Source: Caprimulgus europaeus (lineage: Eukaryota > Chordata > Aves > Caprimulgiformes > Caprimulgidae). From it: a stretch of 64,000 nucleotides of DNA. Made by a program: the position numbers and the translations under genes. Below the pieces are notes generated by a model. That model had not been told where the DNA came from and did not search any database. It was given only the letters and a program-made list of their open reading frames with translations. The stretch covers positions 47,410,839 through 47,474,838 of the forward strand of contig OU015532.1 in the NCBI GenBank assembly GCA_907165065.1. The letters run 5' to 3'. Below, one piece after another: positions 23,213 through 34,640 of this stretch. The first letter of the stretch is position 1. Every line of letters starts with the position of its first letter.

Positions 23213-25221
23213 CAGGAAAACTTGGGCAATAGCTGATGTTACACACATACACTTTGTCTCATTTAAACAAAACTCAGTATAAAAGTTGTGAAGGAAGTAC
23301 AGAAAAAAAGTAGACAAGTGACAAACAGAAAACCTTGATCATGAATCTCCTACTGAACGTCATTAAAATCAAACTAAGACTCTGCTAAAGGACACAAAGA
23401 ATAATAAAAAACATTTAATTTAAGCTTTGTTCTCATTAAGGTCCCATAATTACACTTTCAAGATGGAATGTATTTATGTGGGGGTCAAGCCATTTTATTT
23501 TAGGTGTTATATCAGCCAGATTTCTGTCACTAAAACTGTTTTAAGTCAGACTGATCATCTCAAATGTCAACAAAAGACAAACGCATTTGCCTGAAAATGA
23601 ACAAAAAAGGCCAAAATTCACAGCACAACTTGCAAGAGGCTTGCAGTCAAAGATACGCTTTTTCCACTTAGTGCTGAATTTGGTTTGAATCCATTAAATT
23701 TACAACAAAGATTGGCAGGAAAAAATACAAGCAAGGGACAAAATCTGTTCTGAATTTAACTCAATGACTAATTTAATTTCAAAGATCATAAAAGTAACGC
23801 TCCAGCTCTCATACTGCATTTCAAACCCTAAAAAAGAAATCCATTGTACTCTCTTGAATAGATTTTGCTGAATGAAAGATTAGATCCTGTTAATGGGCAG
23901 GAATTACTGAGGGGGCATTTCAGACTTGGTTTGAAGCTGGGGAATGGACCAACTTCAGAAGAGTCAAGCTTCTCTCTAATTTAGTCTTAAGAATTTGTAG
24001 CATTATGTCTTTGAAATGAAGACACAGGCAAGAGGTGCTCTGTAGTTATGAAGGTATGCTCCTGAGCTTATAATTTCAAGGCTCAATTGTAAATAAATAT
24101 TAGAAAAAAGAAAGAAAAACATATAGCTTGTGTTTTATTTAACATATTTTAAAAGATCTGTGCTTTCCTCCATTTTTTTTTTAATTGTCCTCTCAATACA
24201 ACAGGAAGAAGTAGAAGGAGGAATTTCAAAATAGCCATTACTGTAAACAAAATGTTTCCTGTCAAATGTTCCTGGTTTGTGGGTGTGACTGCTTTCCAGT
24301 GGTACAAGTGCAATAACCCCTGCACCAGAGTGACCTGTGCAGGCAATCAGCAAAGCACAGGAATGTCTAAACCTTGTCCACAGAGCAGCTCCTCCACCTC
24401 TGACCTCTCCAGTCCTGGTTCTCAGGGGAACTTTGTAAAATACTCGCAGAAGATGAACCTGGGAAATGAAGCTTTTATAACTCTGGAAACTAGAAACCTT
24501 GAACCCAACAGCCTCTACATCAGTTTTTATACTCCAATACAATTCTCTCTCTGATTCATCTCTGTTATGCAAACCTTGCAGCCCATTTTCTCTCCTTTCC
24601 AAGTGAGTTAATGGTGTTTCACTTCTCTCCTTGCTAACATGCTCCTCTGTTCCAGCGCTGCTCCCCAGCCCTTCCTCTCTCACTACTCAACACAACTAGA
24701 GTAAGCTAAGAACGGTTGTGTCCAATGCTGTATGTACTCTGGATTTTTCTCCTCCTTGGCAAAGCTGAGCAAAGGACTGTGACCTTGGAAGCTTGTATGG
24801 ATGAGTCTAAAAAAAAAATATATATTCTTTCAGATTTTTCCTGTCTCACATCTGTAGAGCGTCGTGGTTGCAAAAGCATGGCTGTAACAACTGAAAACTA
24901 GGATAACTCAAAAAACCTTCACAGATTTATCTAATGTCATTGTGAGTAATCTCTGGAATATAACAATGCAAAGGAAATATTGAAATCATCTAAATGTTAC
25001 TATACAATATTCACACACTTGCCCACTTTAATTTTTATTCATTGTGGGTGCTCGTATCTTGTGCTGTTGCACAATGTGAAGTCTGAGGATTAAATACTCC
25101 TACCATTGATGCAACTGAGAAATTAATTTCACTTCAGAAGCGTTCTTTCTGGTTCATAGAAGAGTATGATCAGAAAAAGGCCTATGCAAAATATTACTTC
25201 ATACCAGTAACATTTCAATAA

Positions 25222-25371
25222 TATAGAATGGGAAGTGCTGGAGTCACCTCAGGGGTTACCTGGTACAAGTCCACTCACCCTGCCCCAAGGCAGGACGAGC
25301 TCTGTCCATGACGTCCTGACAGAGGTTTGTTTGCCATGTTCTCAAATTCCTTCAGATTGGAGATTCAGTCC
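25222..25371 (-). mobile_element. CR1 LINE, old 3' fragment (minus)
   Basis: Diverged match to the older CR1 type. CACCTCAGGGGTTACCTGGT is followed by CCTGCCCCAAGGCAGGACGA, GCTCTGTCCATGACGTCCTG, ACAGAGGTTTGTTTGCC and TTCAGATTGGAGATTCAGTC. The CCAAGGCAGGA.CAGCTCT..C.ATGAC wording is typical of this class. The terminal octamers are no longer clear. Confidence 0.7.
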
Positions 25372-28300
25372 TTTTGTGTATCTATCTACTGCTCTTTTTG
25401 CTTTGCTCATTTAGCAGGAATTAATGCAAAGGTGGGCATTTGGGGTTTTTTCCATTGATTTCTAAAAGATACTCTCAGATTTACCACGTCCATAATAAAT
25501 CAGGCGTGTCAGGGCAGCGTTAGAGAGGCCATCCCATTTGAAAACAAGTCTCAGAGGGGTTTAGACAGTGGCAGACTTATTTTTGAATACTTAGTTTCAG
25601 CCTAGATAATTTTTTTATTTTATCTGCATTTTATTAGTCCCACAAAATGTACGACACAACATGAAGGAGAGAGAGCTGCAATTGAAAAATGGGTGTAAAT
25701 AAACGCACAATAAGTTTCCTGGGTTAATAGGCAACGCTAAGATTTCATGTGGCTGTATGCATCCGAGACCCAGTTGTGTCTTGCAGGGTTGTTGTTTTGG
25801 GGGTTTTTGAGCTGTTAAGTTTTAGAAAGTGTTTTAGGATTTCTCTAGGTAGATGTATCCCTGAGAGATAGCCATTACTGCTCAGTCACGTTATTACATT
25901 GCATCCATCATCATCAGGGCAGTGTCCATCGGGAATTCAGGCTCGTTAGACGGGGTAGCTGCATACCTGTTTTTACAGAGCTTGGTTAAATGGTGTTGCT
26001 ATACAATCTTGTCCAGCAGAGACTGATAACACTTGGGCTTTTTTCTCACTGCCCATATCTAAATTACATTGTGCTTTTAAAAAAATTTTAAGGCAATTTG
26101 ATTATTCCCCAATATGGTATAAATAAAATTCTCCTATATTATGTCAGGATATGAGGAAGGAGAGAGAGAGAGAGCATATGACTGGGAAAAAGGAAGTAAT
26201 AAAGTAATGAAAATGATAATAAAAGTATAAATAAAGATATTAAAAAGTTGATTAGTCTCTTCTAGCTGGAGTGAGAGATCATCACCATGATACCACTGCT
26301 GTTTGCATGAAGCCAGCTGCAGTTTCCAGACAGATCATTCCATCTTTCATAGATTAAAATAATGGTTTGGATTGAATGATGTTGGCTTATTACAATATCA
26401 CACAATGTGAAAATACATAGAGTAGAAAACCCAGACAGATGGCTCAGTAAATTAATCTACAAGCAGCCTCAGAGCGTAAGGTTAGCTGCTGACATTGACT
26501 GAGTGTTGTGGAAGGTGGTAGAGCGATGACAGTGTTAATTAGTAGCAAAGATATGAAGGTGAAAAATGGTAATGTAAAAGGGGATGAGAGGAGTTAGGAA
26601 CCTGTCATTGAAAGAGAGGCTGGCATTTCAGATTTGAGGTTTATAATTGTACTTCAATTTCCCCCAAATTTGGTGACATTTTGATTGAAAACTCCGGTTA
26701 AACACATTGCAAAAATAGAGGCACATCTCCACTGCTGATCCACGTTCTTCACTCCAGTTTCAAACCCGGCTCCATTCCGAGACTGCTCTGGTTTTGTCCC
26801 CAGTTGCAATCACCACACAGTACAATACATGGTATTGTTTTGAACAGAGGTCCTGTGAGGATACAGGGCAGTGTAACTGTTCTGAAAGAGACATTGCCCT
26901 TTCCAAATCACTAGGACATTTTTTCTCTTGCAGTGTTTCTAATTGCAGTGTGTTTTGGGGTCATATATTAGTATAAATTTGGAATTGAAGGTGCTCTGAA
27001 AGCTACACTGGTGTGTTTGTAGTAAACTGTAAGCTGTGTTCCAAGCTAGACTGCATTCTTAGCTTTTTAGCTCTGGAAGTCAAAACATCCTTGCTCTTTA
27101 AACTGTGACATTATTACAGCTCTAAAAATGACATTAGATATTTTTAATGTATTTTAAACAAGACAATCCGAGTTCACTGACTTTGCTGGAGCTGTATAAA
27201 TTCATGCCAGCTGAAGACCAGGCATAGAATGGTTTTATTTTATTTCCCTCTTGTTTCTGTGGACTTACTGAACCTGATGTTGAAAAAAATGAGAGCACTC
27301 CTTCAGGTACTGAGTATTGCTTTCAGTTGAAATTCTGCATTTTAAGCTCTTCTAATAGAGGAACCAATGTAAAAGAAAAAACACAACACAAGGATGCAAG
27401 ACAGTATTTCAATAGAATGTTTTTAAAAAATCTTTCAAAATTGTGCTGGTCTTTTATTCTACAATCATCCCTACATAGAGATCAGAAGTACATGATACAA
27501 TGGTACATCCAGGGTATATTTCCATGACAGAATGGAGTCAGTGTGCATTTGTGGTGTTCAGTTCTTGATTTTATTATTTATTTGTTATTATTATTTTATT
27601 CCTGACCAATATAGTTCTTCCAAATATCTTTTGAAAATGCAGAAAAATAAACTTGCCCTTTTACCTGCTTTGGATTTCCTAACCCCAAAGGATCAGCAAT
27701 CACCAGCTACACTAGTGACAAATACTTGCAGCGTTAACTTGACACTAAATTGCAAACCTCTGCTGTTATTGAGTAATCCTGTGGGTTGCTCTCTTGCTGA
27801 GATATAGAACTTAGATTTAGAGTTCACAGCTGATGAGCTGCCTGAGAAGAGTTACTGTAGAGAGAAAAAGATCCTGGATAAAAATGTTTTTTCATATAAA
27901 CAATGGTCTTTTTTTCCTGTTTGGCTGGGGTTTTTTTGGTTTAGTTTTTGTCTGCTTGATTTTTTAATTGAATTATTACACTGCAAATTTCAGGTTCATT
28001 GTTACTTGATACCATGATTAGCACAGTCATTTTGCAATATTCATAATAATTCCATCTTGTTTTCCCTAGTTTTGCTCTGACTATACAAAAATAGTTATCC
28101 ACACAAACCAACTGACAGAGGTGGTGAGGTTGGGGAGGAAGCTTTCTGTAACATCTGTGTGCATTGAATTGAGATATTTGCAACAAAACTGGTCTCAATG
28201 AACTTTAAAATTAAGAGCCCTTTACTGTAGCTCCTTTGAACAGTCTGCCTGGCAGCCTGGAGTGATTTTTGAATCCATATTCATGTTATTCTGAATGTGA

Positions 28301-28664
28301 TTGGGAAAAAACAAAAAGAAAAAACCCCAACAAAAACATAAGCAGCTTGAAGCAACAGTAGCAATGATTATTTTATGAGTCTTCATAATGGGTTCTTCAT
28401 TGAATTAAGTAAGTTAAACTTTAGAGAACTATTTTTAACCAGTTGCTCTGGGTGCATGAAGAATGCTAGTGAAACTTTGCTCGCTTATAATAATGTATTT
28501 CCAAAGGCCTGGTGCTTAAATCACCATTTAAATGCTGCCTTGAGTCTTTCTGTCTCAGCAGAGAGTGACTTTGTCTGAGACTCGAGTCTGCAGCTCATGA
28601 ATAAAGCATGCCATGTATGTGAAGGTTTGTGGGGCTGCAAGTCAACTGGGAAACTCAGTCTTTT
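25372..28664. other. Unique AT-rich non-coding sequence
   Basis: No gene supported. Contains an (AG)n run at 26157-26174, a GGTTTTT-type tract near 27900-27950 and an A/C counterpart near 28305-28340. Frames at 26794 and 27532 are short and unrecognised. Confidence 0.5.
26157..26174. repeat. (AG)n microsatellite
   Basis: AGGAGAGAGAGAGAGAGAG-type dinucleotide run of about eight units ending before CATATG. Confidence 0.85.
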
Positions 28665-28809
28665 TTTATATAAAAATACATTTTCTTTTTCAGAAGTGCT
28701 GGAATTAGAGCCCTGCAGTTAGATCCTTCATTTTATTAATTTCCTTTTATTCAAAAGGTGGGGTGAGCTTTCCTCTGCTTGTGCTGCCACTCTGCCTCTG
28801 TCCTAACCT
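28665..28809 (+). repeat. Inverted duplication B, left arm
   Basis: About 145 bp that recurs in reverse orientation at 29779-29920. From TTAGAGCCCTGCAGTTAGAT (28705) to GCCTCTGTCCTAACCT (28809) only two mismatches are seen over about 105 bp (about 98% identity). The preceding 40 bp, AT-rich, is about 80% similar. The arm is not CR1, LTR or MIR-like. No open frame of interest crosses it. Confidence 0.92.
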
Positions 28810-29778
28810 CAATAAAAGAAACTCCTGGGAGCTGGGGTTATAAGGACAAAAGTACAGATTTCATTCTACAGAGATGTTCTGTTGCTGTCAATAAATGACT
28901 CCTCTCTTGCCAGTGTTCAGGAAAGAGATTCTCACATTAAAACATCATTGGGACTGGAGTGACAGTAACAGAAAGACTTACTTTTATAGTTTAATTTTTA
29001 TACACCTATAAAGATGTAAAAAAAACCCTGAACTCCAGCACTTTAGATTCCCTAATAGCTTTGCTAATTCTGTAGTATTGTGAAATTTCTAAAGTCTTAA
29101 AGAATAATTCCAGATGGAGCCACAAAGGAAACCTGCCACTCTGACACGAGGAGGAAAGCTGTCCAGGGGGTGAACAGTCTCTGCAGAACTTTGCAGATAT
29201 CTGAAGCACAGATAAAAGTGGAGAGTTTCACTACTGCAAACTAGTATGGTAGTAATTAACAGTCACTGCCAGACTGGCTTGGAACCAGTAAACTTTCCTA
29301 GAAATCATTTTTCCAGACTCTGCAGCACATGGACTTGTGACCACTGCATCTGGGCATCTCTCTCTCAAGGTTTCGCACTCCTGATCGCTTGCATTCCACC
29401 AGTGCATTTTTCCCCTTATAATTCAATATTAAATTTCCCTTCTGTTACATTTACATTAAATTTCTGGTAGACTGATGGCAAGAAAATTTACTGGTTAGAG
29501 CTGAGAGTGAAACAGGAAATCAGCACATAATGTCAAAGAACAGCCACGGCGGTTCACAGCGGAGCGTGATTCTCCAGCAAGGTTCATTCAAGTAACAGCC
29601 AGTCACATACACAGGTACATTGTGAGAAAATGATGAGAAAACTCTCATAGAGATAAACCAGTAAGTTCTGGTGAGTTTCTATCCTTTTGAACTGAAAATA
29701 GATTTTTTAGCATTTAGATGGTTTTTTTAATTCATATATTCTCTTTTAAGAAGGGGAAATCTTTCTGGCTCAGGAAGG
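28810..29778. other. Spacer between arms of duplication B
   Basis: About 970 bp of unique sequence with no gene, no transposase-like frame and no simple repeat of note. If transcribed it would form the loop of a long hairpin. Confidence 0.6.
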
Positions 29779-29920
29779 TTAGGACAGAGGCAGAGTGGCA
29801 GCACAAGCAGAGGAAAACTCACACCACCTTTTGAATAAAAGGAAATTAATAAAATGAAGGATCTAACTGCAGGGCTCTAATTCTAGTATTTTTGAAAAAC
29901 AAAATCTATTTTTATCAAAA
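29779..29920 (-). repeat. Inverted duplication B, right arm
   Basis: Reverse-complement partner of 28665-28809: AGGTTAGGACAGAGGCAGAG at the inner side through ATCTAACTGCAGGGCTCTAA, then the less similar AT-rich outer part. The strand sign is relative to the left arm. The near-identity of the 105-bp core contrasts with the much older look of duplication A and of the local CR1 copies. Confidence 0.92.
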
Positions 29921-31836
29921 AAGAAGATTTCATATTTTTATCCAAATAGCTCTTTACTTTGCTTTATGTCTGTTTCGAAAGGTAAGCATTCCCTCATTTG
30001 ATTTCTCATGATATTTGACACAACTTTTCTTCATGGATAGCCTAATGGTGACAATTTTGTATCATTTCCAGTGAGTAGATTAAAAAAGAAAAAAGCCAAA
30101 TATCTTGCCAAATAATAACATCTTTCACAGAATTGTTTGACTGATGTCAGCAGGAGTTTGGTGTGCTGAATGGGAAACAGGGTCCCTTGAGTTCTCTTTC
30201 CTGATAGAGATCTGCCTGAAGTGCTTCTCTTTGAAGGTTTCACCCCAGTCAGAGACATCTGTCTGAACTGGAAGAAACTGTTACAAATATTTTCTTACTC
30301 ATATTTACTGAGTCATTAAAAGTGAAATTTGTTAGGAATTAAGAATTACTTAAGAATGTAATCCTCTTCTGCTTTAATCACACTCCACCTCACTGTCTTT
30401 TATTCCAGACAGGTTATGAGTTGAGTGTATATATTTGCACATTTTTCATGAGCTCATCTCTGCCTCCATACCAAGTCTTTCAAGTTTAAAAGGTTTTTTC
30501 CTCAAAGAATAGAAGCAAGAAAGTAATTTCCCAGCCACTTCTGAGATTTGTAGACATCAAGATTGACCATAAGAAAGCAAATGCTTGGATTTTTTTTTTT
30601 CTGTTTGTCAGCTATTTTATTTATCATGTCACAAAAAAAGGAAAGTAAAAATATGTTTAACTCTGTTTATACATGATAGAGATTTTAATGTAAAAATAAT
30701 ATTTGAAAAGACGAAAGCATTTGACACTAGCTCATCAGTGATTTAAAATTTTCAATTTATTTATTCATTCATTTTTCATAGCTAGCACTTCACTTTAATT
30801 CCATGCCCTTAAATCCAACTTTAGAGCCTCAGAAGAATTTGGCATGGTCCATGGATCAGACAGACATGAGAGGAATCAATTTGCAGCAGGAGCTAAAAAG
30901 CGAGTATTTAGGAGATGAGAAGGGAGGGAGATGATGGACTTTGCGACACGTTCTACCAGAAAATGTTTGATGCTGAAACTCAGGTCCTGAAATTGTGTGT
31001 GATAGTAAAAAAAAAATAATTTATAAAAGAAGAGATTGAAGGCATAGTAGTGGTTGGATGCTGGTAATCAGCCTATGGAGTGAATGATACACTGTGGCTC
31101 AGAAAAAAAAACACTTTCCAATGCTGGGATATTTTCCATAAAATAGAGATGGCTAAACTTTTTACAAGTGAGACTGATTGCAATAAGTAACTAAGTATGT
31201 GAAAGCTTATGCTTATCTTTACACATTTCCACCTTTTTGTGTAGAAAAAATACTGAATTTAATATTTTGCAGTGCACTTTTAACCTAAAGGGGTAACAGA
31301 TTAAAAAAGCACCAGGAGAGAGTTACAAGTGTTTGTCCTTTGGAATGGTTTCCACAATAGTGAATATAAAATATATCACTTGCTTCTATCCACACAAGTA
31401 TCTTAAAAAGCTTTAGTTATTATGTTGGAAAAAATCAGACTGTTCTGCCTTTGTCGTAGCTGTTAAATTTCAGGTAACAGAAAGGAGATGGAAACAAATA
31501 AACATCCCTGAATCTCAAAAAAACAGCAGGAAAAAATAATGGCCTGAGCCACGGCCGAGCTCTGCAGGGCTGGGAGCGGGCACAGGAAGCTGTGTCTGGG
31601 CAGGGAAAGCCAAAACCAGCGGCTGCTTGAGTGTTCCTGAGGAGCAGTGGTGCTGACCTTCAGGACAAAGTGTTTGTAGCCATCTCACAACCCTTGGCCC
31701 TGTTAAAGCGTTGTCTCTGGAACCATGAGGAAGAGTAAGGAATTGACATCTAGACCCTCATTTCTCCGTGCTTACAGAGCCACCATCTGCCCGAGGCACT
31801 GATTTATCTGAAAGGAGCCAGTGCTGTGCATCATGC
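29921..31836. other. Unique non-coding sequence
   Basis: No gene or repeat family seen. T- and A-runs occur near 30590 and 31008. A GC-richer patch at 31540-31700 precedes the CR1 copy but shows no exon-like boundaries. Confidence 0.5.
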
Positions 31837-32123
31837 AGAGAATCACAGGATCACACACTGGGTTGGGTTGGGAGGGACCTTAAAGCTCACCCAGTCCCAA
31901 CCCCCCTGCCAGCAGCAGGGACACCTTCCACTAGACCAGGTTGCTCAAAGCCTCAGCCAACCTGGCCGAGAACACTTCCAGGGAGGAGCAGCCACAGCTT
32001 CTCTGGACAACCTGGGCCAGGGTCTCACCACCCTCACACCAAAGAATTTCTTCCTCAGATCTCATCTCCATCTCCCCTCTTCCAATTTCAAGCCACCACC
32101 CCTTGTTCTGTCACTCCCTGCCC
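31837..32123 (-). mobile_element. CR1 LINE, 3' fragment (minus)
   Basis: Well-preserved reverse-orientation CR1: AGAGAATCACAGGATCACAC, GGTTGGGTTGGGAGGGACC, AGCTCACCCAGTCCCAACCC, GACACCTTCCACTAGACCAG, then the complement of the ORF2 C-terminus (ACAACCTGGGCCAGGGTCTC; AAGAATTTCTTCCTCAGATC). The frames on the plus strand here (31768-32208, 31826-32131, 31941-32267) are antisense shadows of the element. It shares its subfamily wording with the copy at 46031. Confidence 0.95.
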
Positions 32124-34072
32124 AAGAATGAGTGGAATGGGTCTGTTAAAGTTAACATTAGCTCACACCTGGAACTCTCTTTCAAGCTTTACACTATTAT
32201 TTCATTAACATTTTACAAATGCATTTTTGAAGCGTTTTTTACAAAACTCTTGTTGAGAACTAATTAACTATTTTGGTTTTCTTTTCCCTTTCACTCCTAA
32301 ATCACACCCTTGGGTTGGAAGGAATTAGACATTGTTTACATTATTGCAGAAAATCTTTTAGAAATTAATTCCTTTAAATGGTTGTAGTTTGTGTACCTCA
32401 TAGAACAAATGCTTTGAATCCTCTGCAGACTGATTTGCCCATAAATGCACACGTTCCCCAAGGCTCCTGGGCGTGCAGTTCTCTGTGCACTGAGGTACTG
32501 TGTGCTCTAAATAAGTCTGTCTTAAAAAGAGCTGTAGTCTTTAACTCTATAAAAAATGCTTATAACCTTGGATTGCACAACTCTATATGACTTCACAGAC
32601 ACAATCCCTGCAGATAAAAACTATTACCTTTGTTTTTTTTCCTTTTATCTTGCTTCAAAATACTCCAAGTTTTTAAAAAGGCCTCCAGAATTGTGTATAA
32701 AAATCCCACAGCCGCACACACGCGCGAGCGTACACATACACACTCTGATTTTTCATGGGCTGTCCTCAGGAATCTGATTTGTTGAAGCCCTTCAGGTTTA
32801 TCTCAAAAGTGCCTTGAACACGTTCCAAAGATCAAAAGCTCTGGAATATGAAAATTGTTGTTTTCCACTTATACTTTTTTTCCCGTGGTGGAACCAGTGC
32901 CAGCACAGGTGCCCACAGGCTGTTCTGAGGTCAGGCGCTCACCTCCAGCCTACCTGCTCTTTATCACCAAATGCTCTGGTTTGTAGGGTTTTTCTTCCTG
33001 GAAAATGTATGAACACAATTTGTATTTTTTTCTCCATTCAGTTTGGCATAAGCATGCTTATCAGGTTTTTATAGTTGCATTAGAATGATATAGAAAAGAA
33101 AAGGAGGAACTTAGTTCATTATTTGTCAGCGTAACTAAATCTGTGGGCTTTGAAGACTACATTATTTTAGAAAAATATCTAATCTAGTAGTTGCAGACTA
33201 GGCATGTAATTACATTGTCAATATTTTAGTAATTTTTTTTTTACTTTAAAATAATTATTCAGAGTACTTGGTGCAATTTAGAAGATTATTATCCAAATTC
33301 CCCAGCAGGTATTTTTTTCCCTATTCCTTGATGTGAGGAGACACATGAAGAACTGACTGACAATTGTTCATTATGCCTTCAGATGGAGTCCTGTCCTATT
33401 CCAGTTTGCTTTCTCCATTTGTGATATCATCAAGAACTCTTGATTGATTTAGGAGCTGATTATAAATCTATTCCCAGTTACATTCCATTATCTAAAATGC
33501 ACTGATAGTAAAAAGGCCTTCTCCAAAATTACCAGTGTCACTTTGATTTCCACAGGTGTTATTTAACAGTGATTGTCCTTTTCCAGTTTTGTTGTAAAAC
33601 AAATTGCTTGTGATCTTTGATGACATGCAGCAGGCAATACAGGTGCATTTACAACAGTCTAAGGAAATAGATTGAATGTTTGAAGCAATAAATGTAATTT
33701 TGATCTCTGTAAGAAGGATAATGTCAAATCCTCTCCTTCTCTTCATCTATCAATGATAATTTATAAATGCAATTATTTCAAAGGCAGTTTAAATTAGAAA
33801 AGGAAATAGAGACAAGAAGGAGGTGACAGATGACAGTGGCATCAGACATGGAAAATACAGCAAATTTACTGTTACTGTAATAAACATTGTGAAAGGCACC
33901 ATGTGAGCAATATTTTGGACTGTTCTAGTTTTGCTTTATCGTTTGAGATTATCCCAGGTGAGTCTATTACGTGACTTTCTAGTAGCATTTGGAAAATAAT
34001 CCATGTCATCTTTTATCTTAGGTAGTAGTGATTGGTTGCTAAGGTTTGCACAACTGATTTTCCTCTGCACAT
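32124..34072. other. Unique AT-rich non-coding sequence
   Basis: No gene supported. It contains the alternating purine-pyrimidine tract at 32714-32743 and T-runs near 32632 and 33232. Confidence 0.5.
32714..32743. repeat. CA/CG alternating tract
   Basis: GCACACACGCGCG, a purine-purine break at 32726-32728, then GCGTACACATACACAC give ~30 nt of nearly strict purine/pyrimidine alternation, with a tight group of CpGs in an AT-rich setting. Confidence 0.75.
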
Positions 34073-34640
34073 ATAGAATCCCAGACTGGTCTGGGTTGAA
34101 GGGACCTTTCAAGGCCATCTGGTCCAACCCCTGCAGTGACAGGGACATCTTCACCCAGATGGGGTTGCTCAGATCCCCATCCTACCCGACCTTGAATGTT
34201 TCCAGGGATGGGGCTTCTACCACCTCTCTGGGCAACCTGGGCCAGGGTCTCACCTCCCTCAGCATAAAAAATGTCTTCCTTCTATCCAGTCTGAATCTCT
34301 CCTCTTTTAGTTTAAAACCATCTCCCCTTGTCCTGTCACTACAGACCCTGCTAAAAAGTCTGTCCTCATATAGGCCCCCTTCAGGTACTAGGAGGCTGCT
34401 AGAAGGTCTCCCTGGAGCCTTCTCTTCCCCAGGCTGAACAGCCCCAACTCTCTCAGCCTGTCCTCACAGCAGAGCTGCTCCAGCCCTTGCATCATCCTCG
34501 TGGCCTCCTCTGCACTGGCTCCAGTAGCTCCATGTCCTTGTGCTGTTGGTGGCCCCAGCACTGGAGGCAGCACTGCAGGTGGGGTCTCAGGAGAGCGGAG
34601 CAAAGGGGCAGAATCCCCTCCCTGGCCCTGCTGTCCAATT
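34073..34640 (-). mobile_element. CR1 LINE, 3' fragment incl. ORF2 end (minus)
   Basis: The longest CR1 piece in the window, ~568 bp. The 3' tip is at 34073 (TAGAATCCCAGACTGGTCTG, GGGTTGAAGGGACC). The minus strand further on encodes the CR1 ORF2 C-terminal domain, e.g. [20 protein letters not shown] from about 34535 down, interrupted by stops. It is 5' truncated near 34640 (CTGGCCCTGCTGTCCAATT). The plus-strand frame 34003-34437 is an antisense shadow. Confidence 0.95.

Larger units (their letters stand above)
21891..25221. other. Unique non-coding sequence
   Basis: About 3.3 kb without a supported gene except the low-confidence exon candidate at 22981-23212. A short tandem repeat lies at 22397-22451. 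The longest frame in the middle of the window, minus 24135-24683, begins with GTG and has no ATG until near its end, so it is not treated as a gene. Confidence 0.5.

Noticed and set aside
24135-24683. 182-codon minus-strand frame
   Set aside because: The first codon is GTG; the only ATG lies about a dozen codons before the stop. No family resemblance, no exon-like boundaries, and no coding-like composition. Likely a chance frame.
31768-32267. Overlapping plus-strand frames of 101-146 codons
   Set aside because: They lie antisense over a minus-strand CR1 copy.
34003-34437. 144-codon plus-strand frame
   Set aside because: Mostly antisense to the CR1 fragment at 34073-34640.
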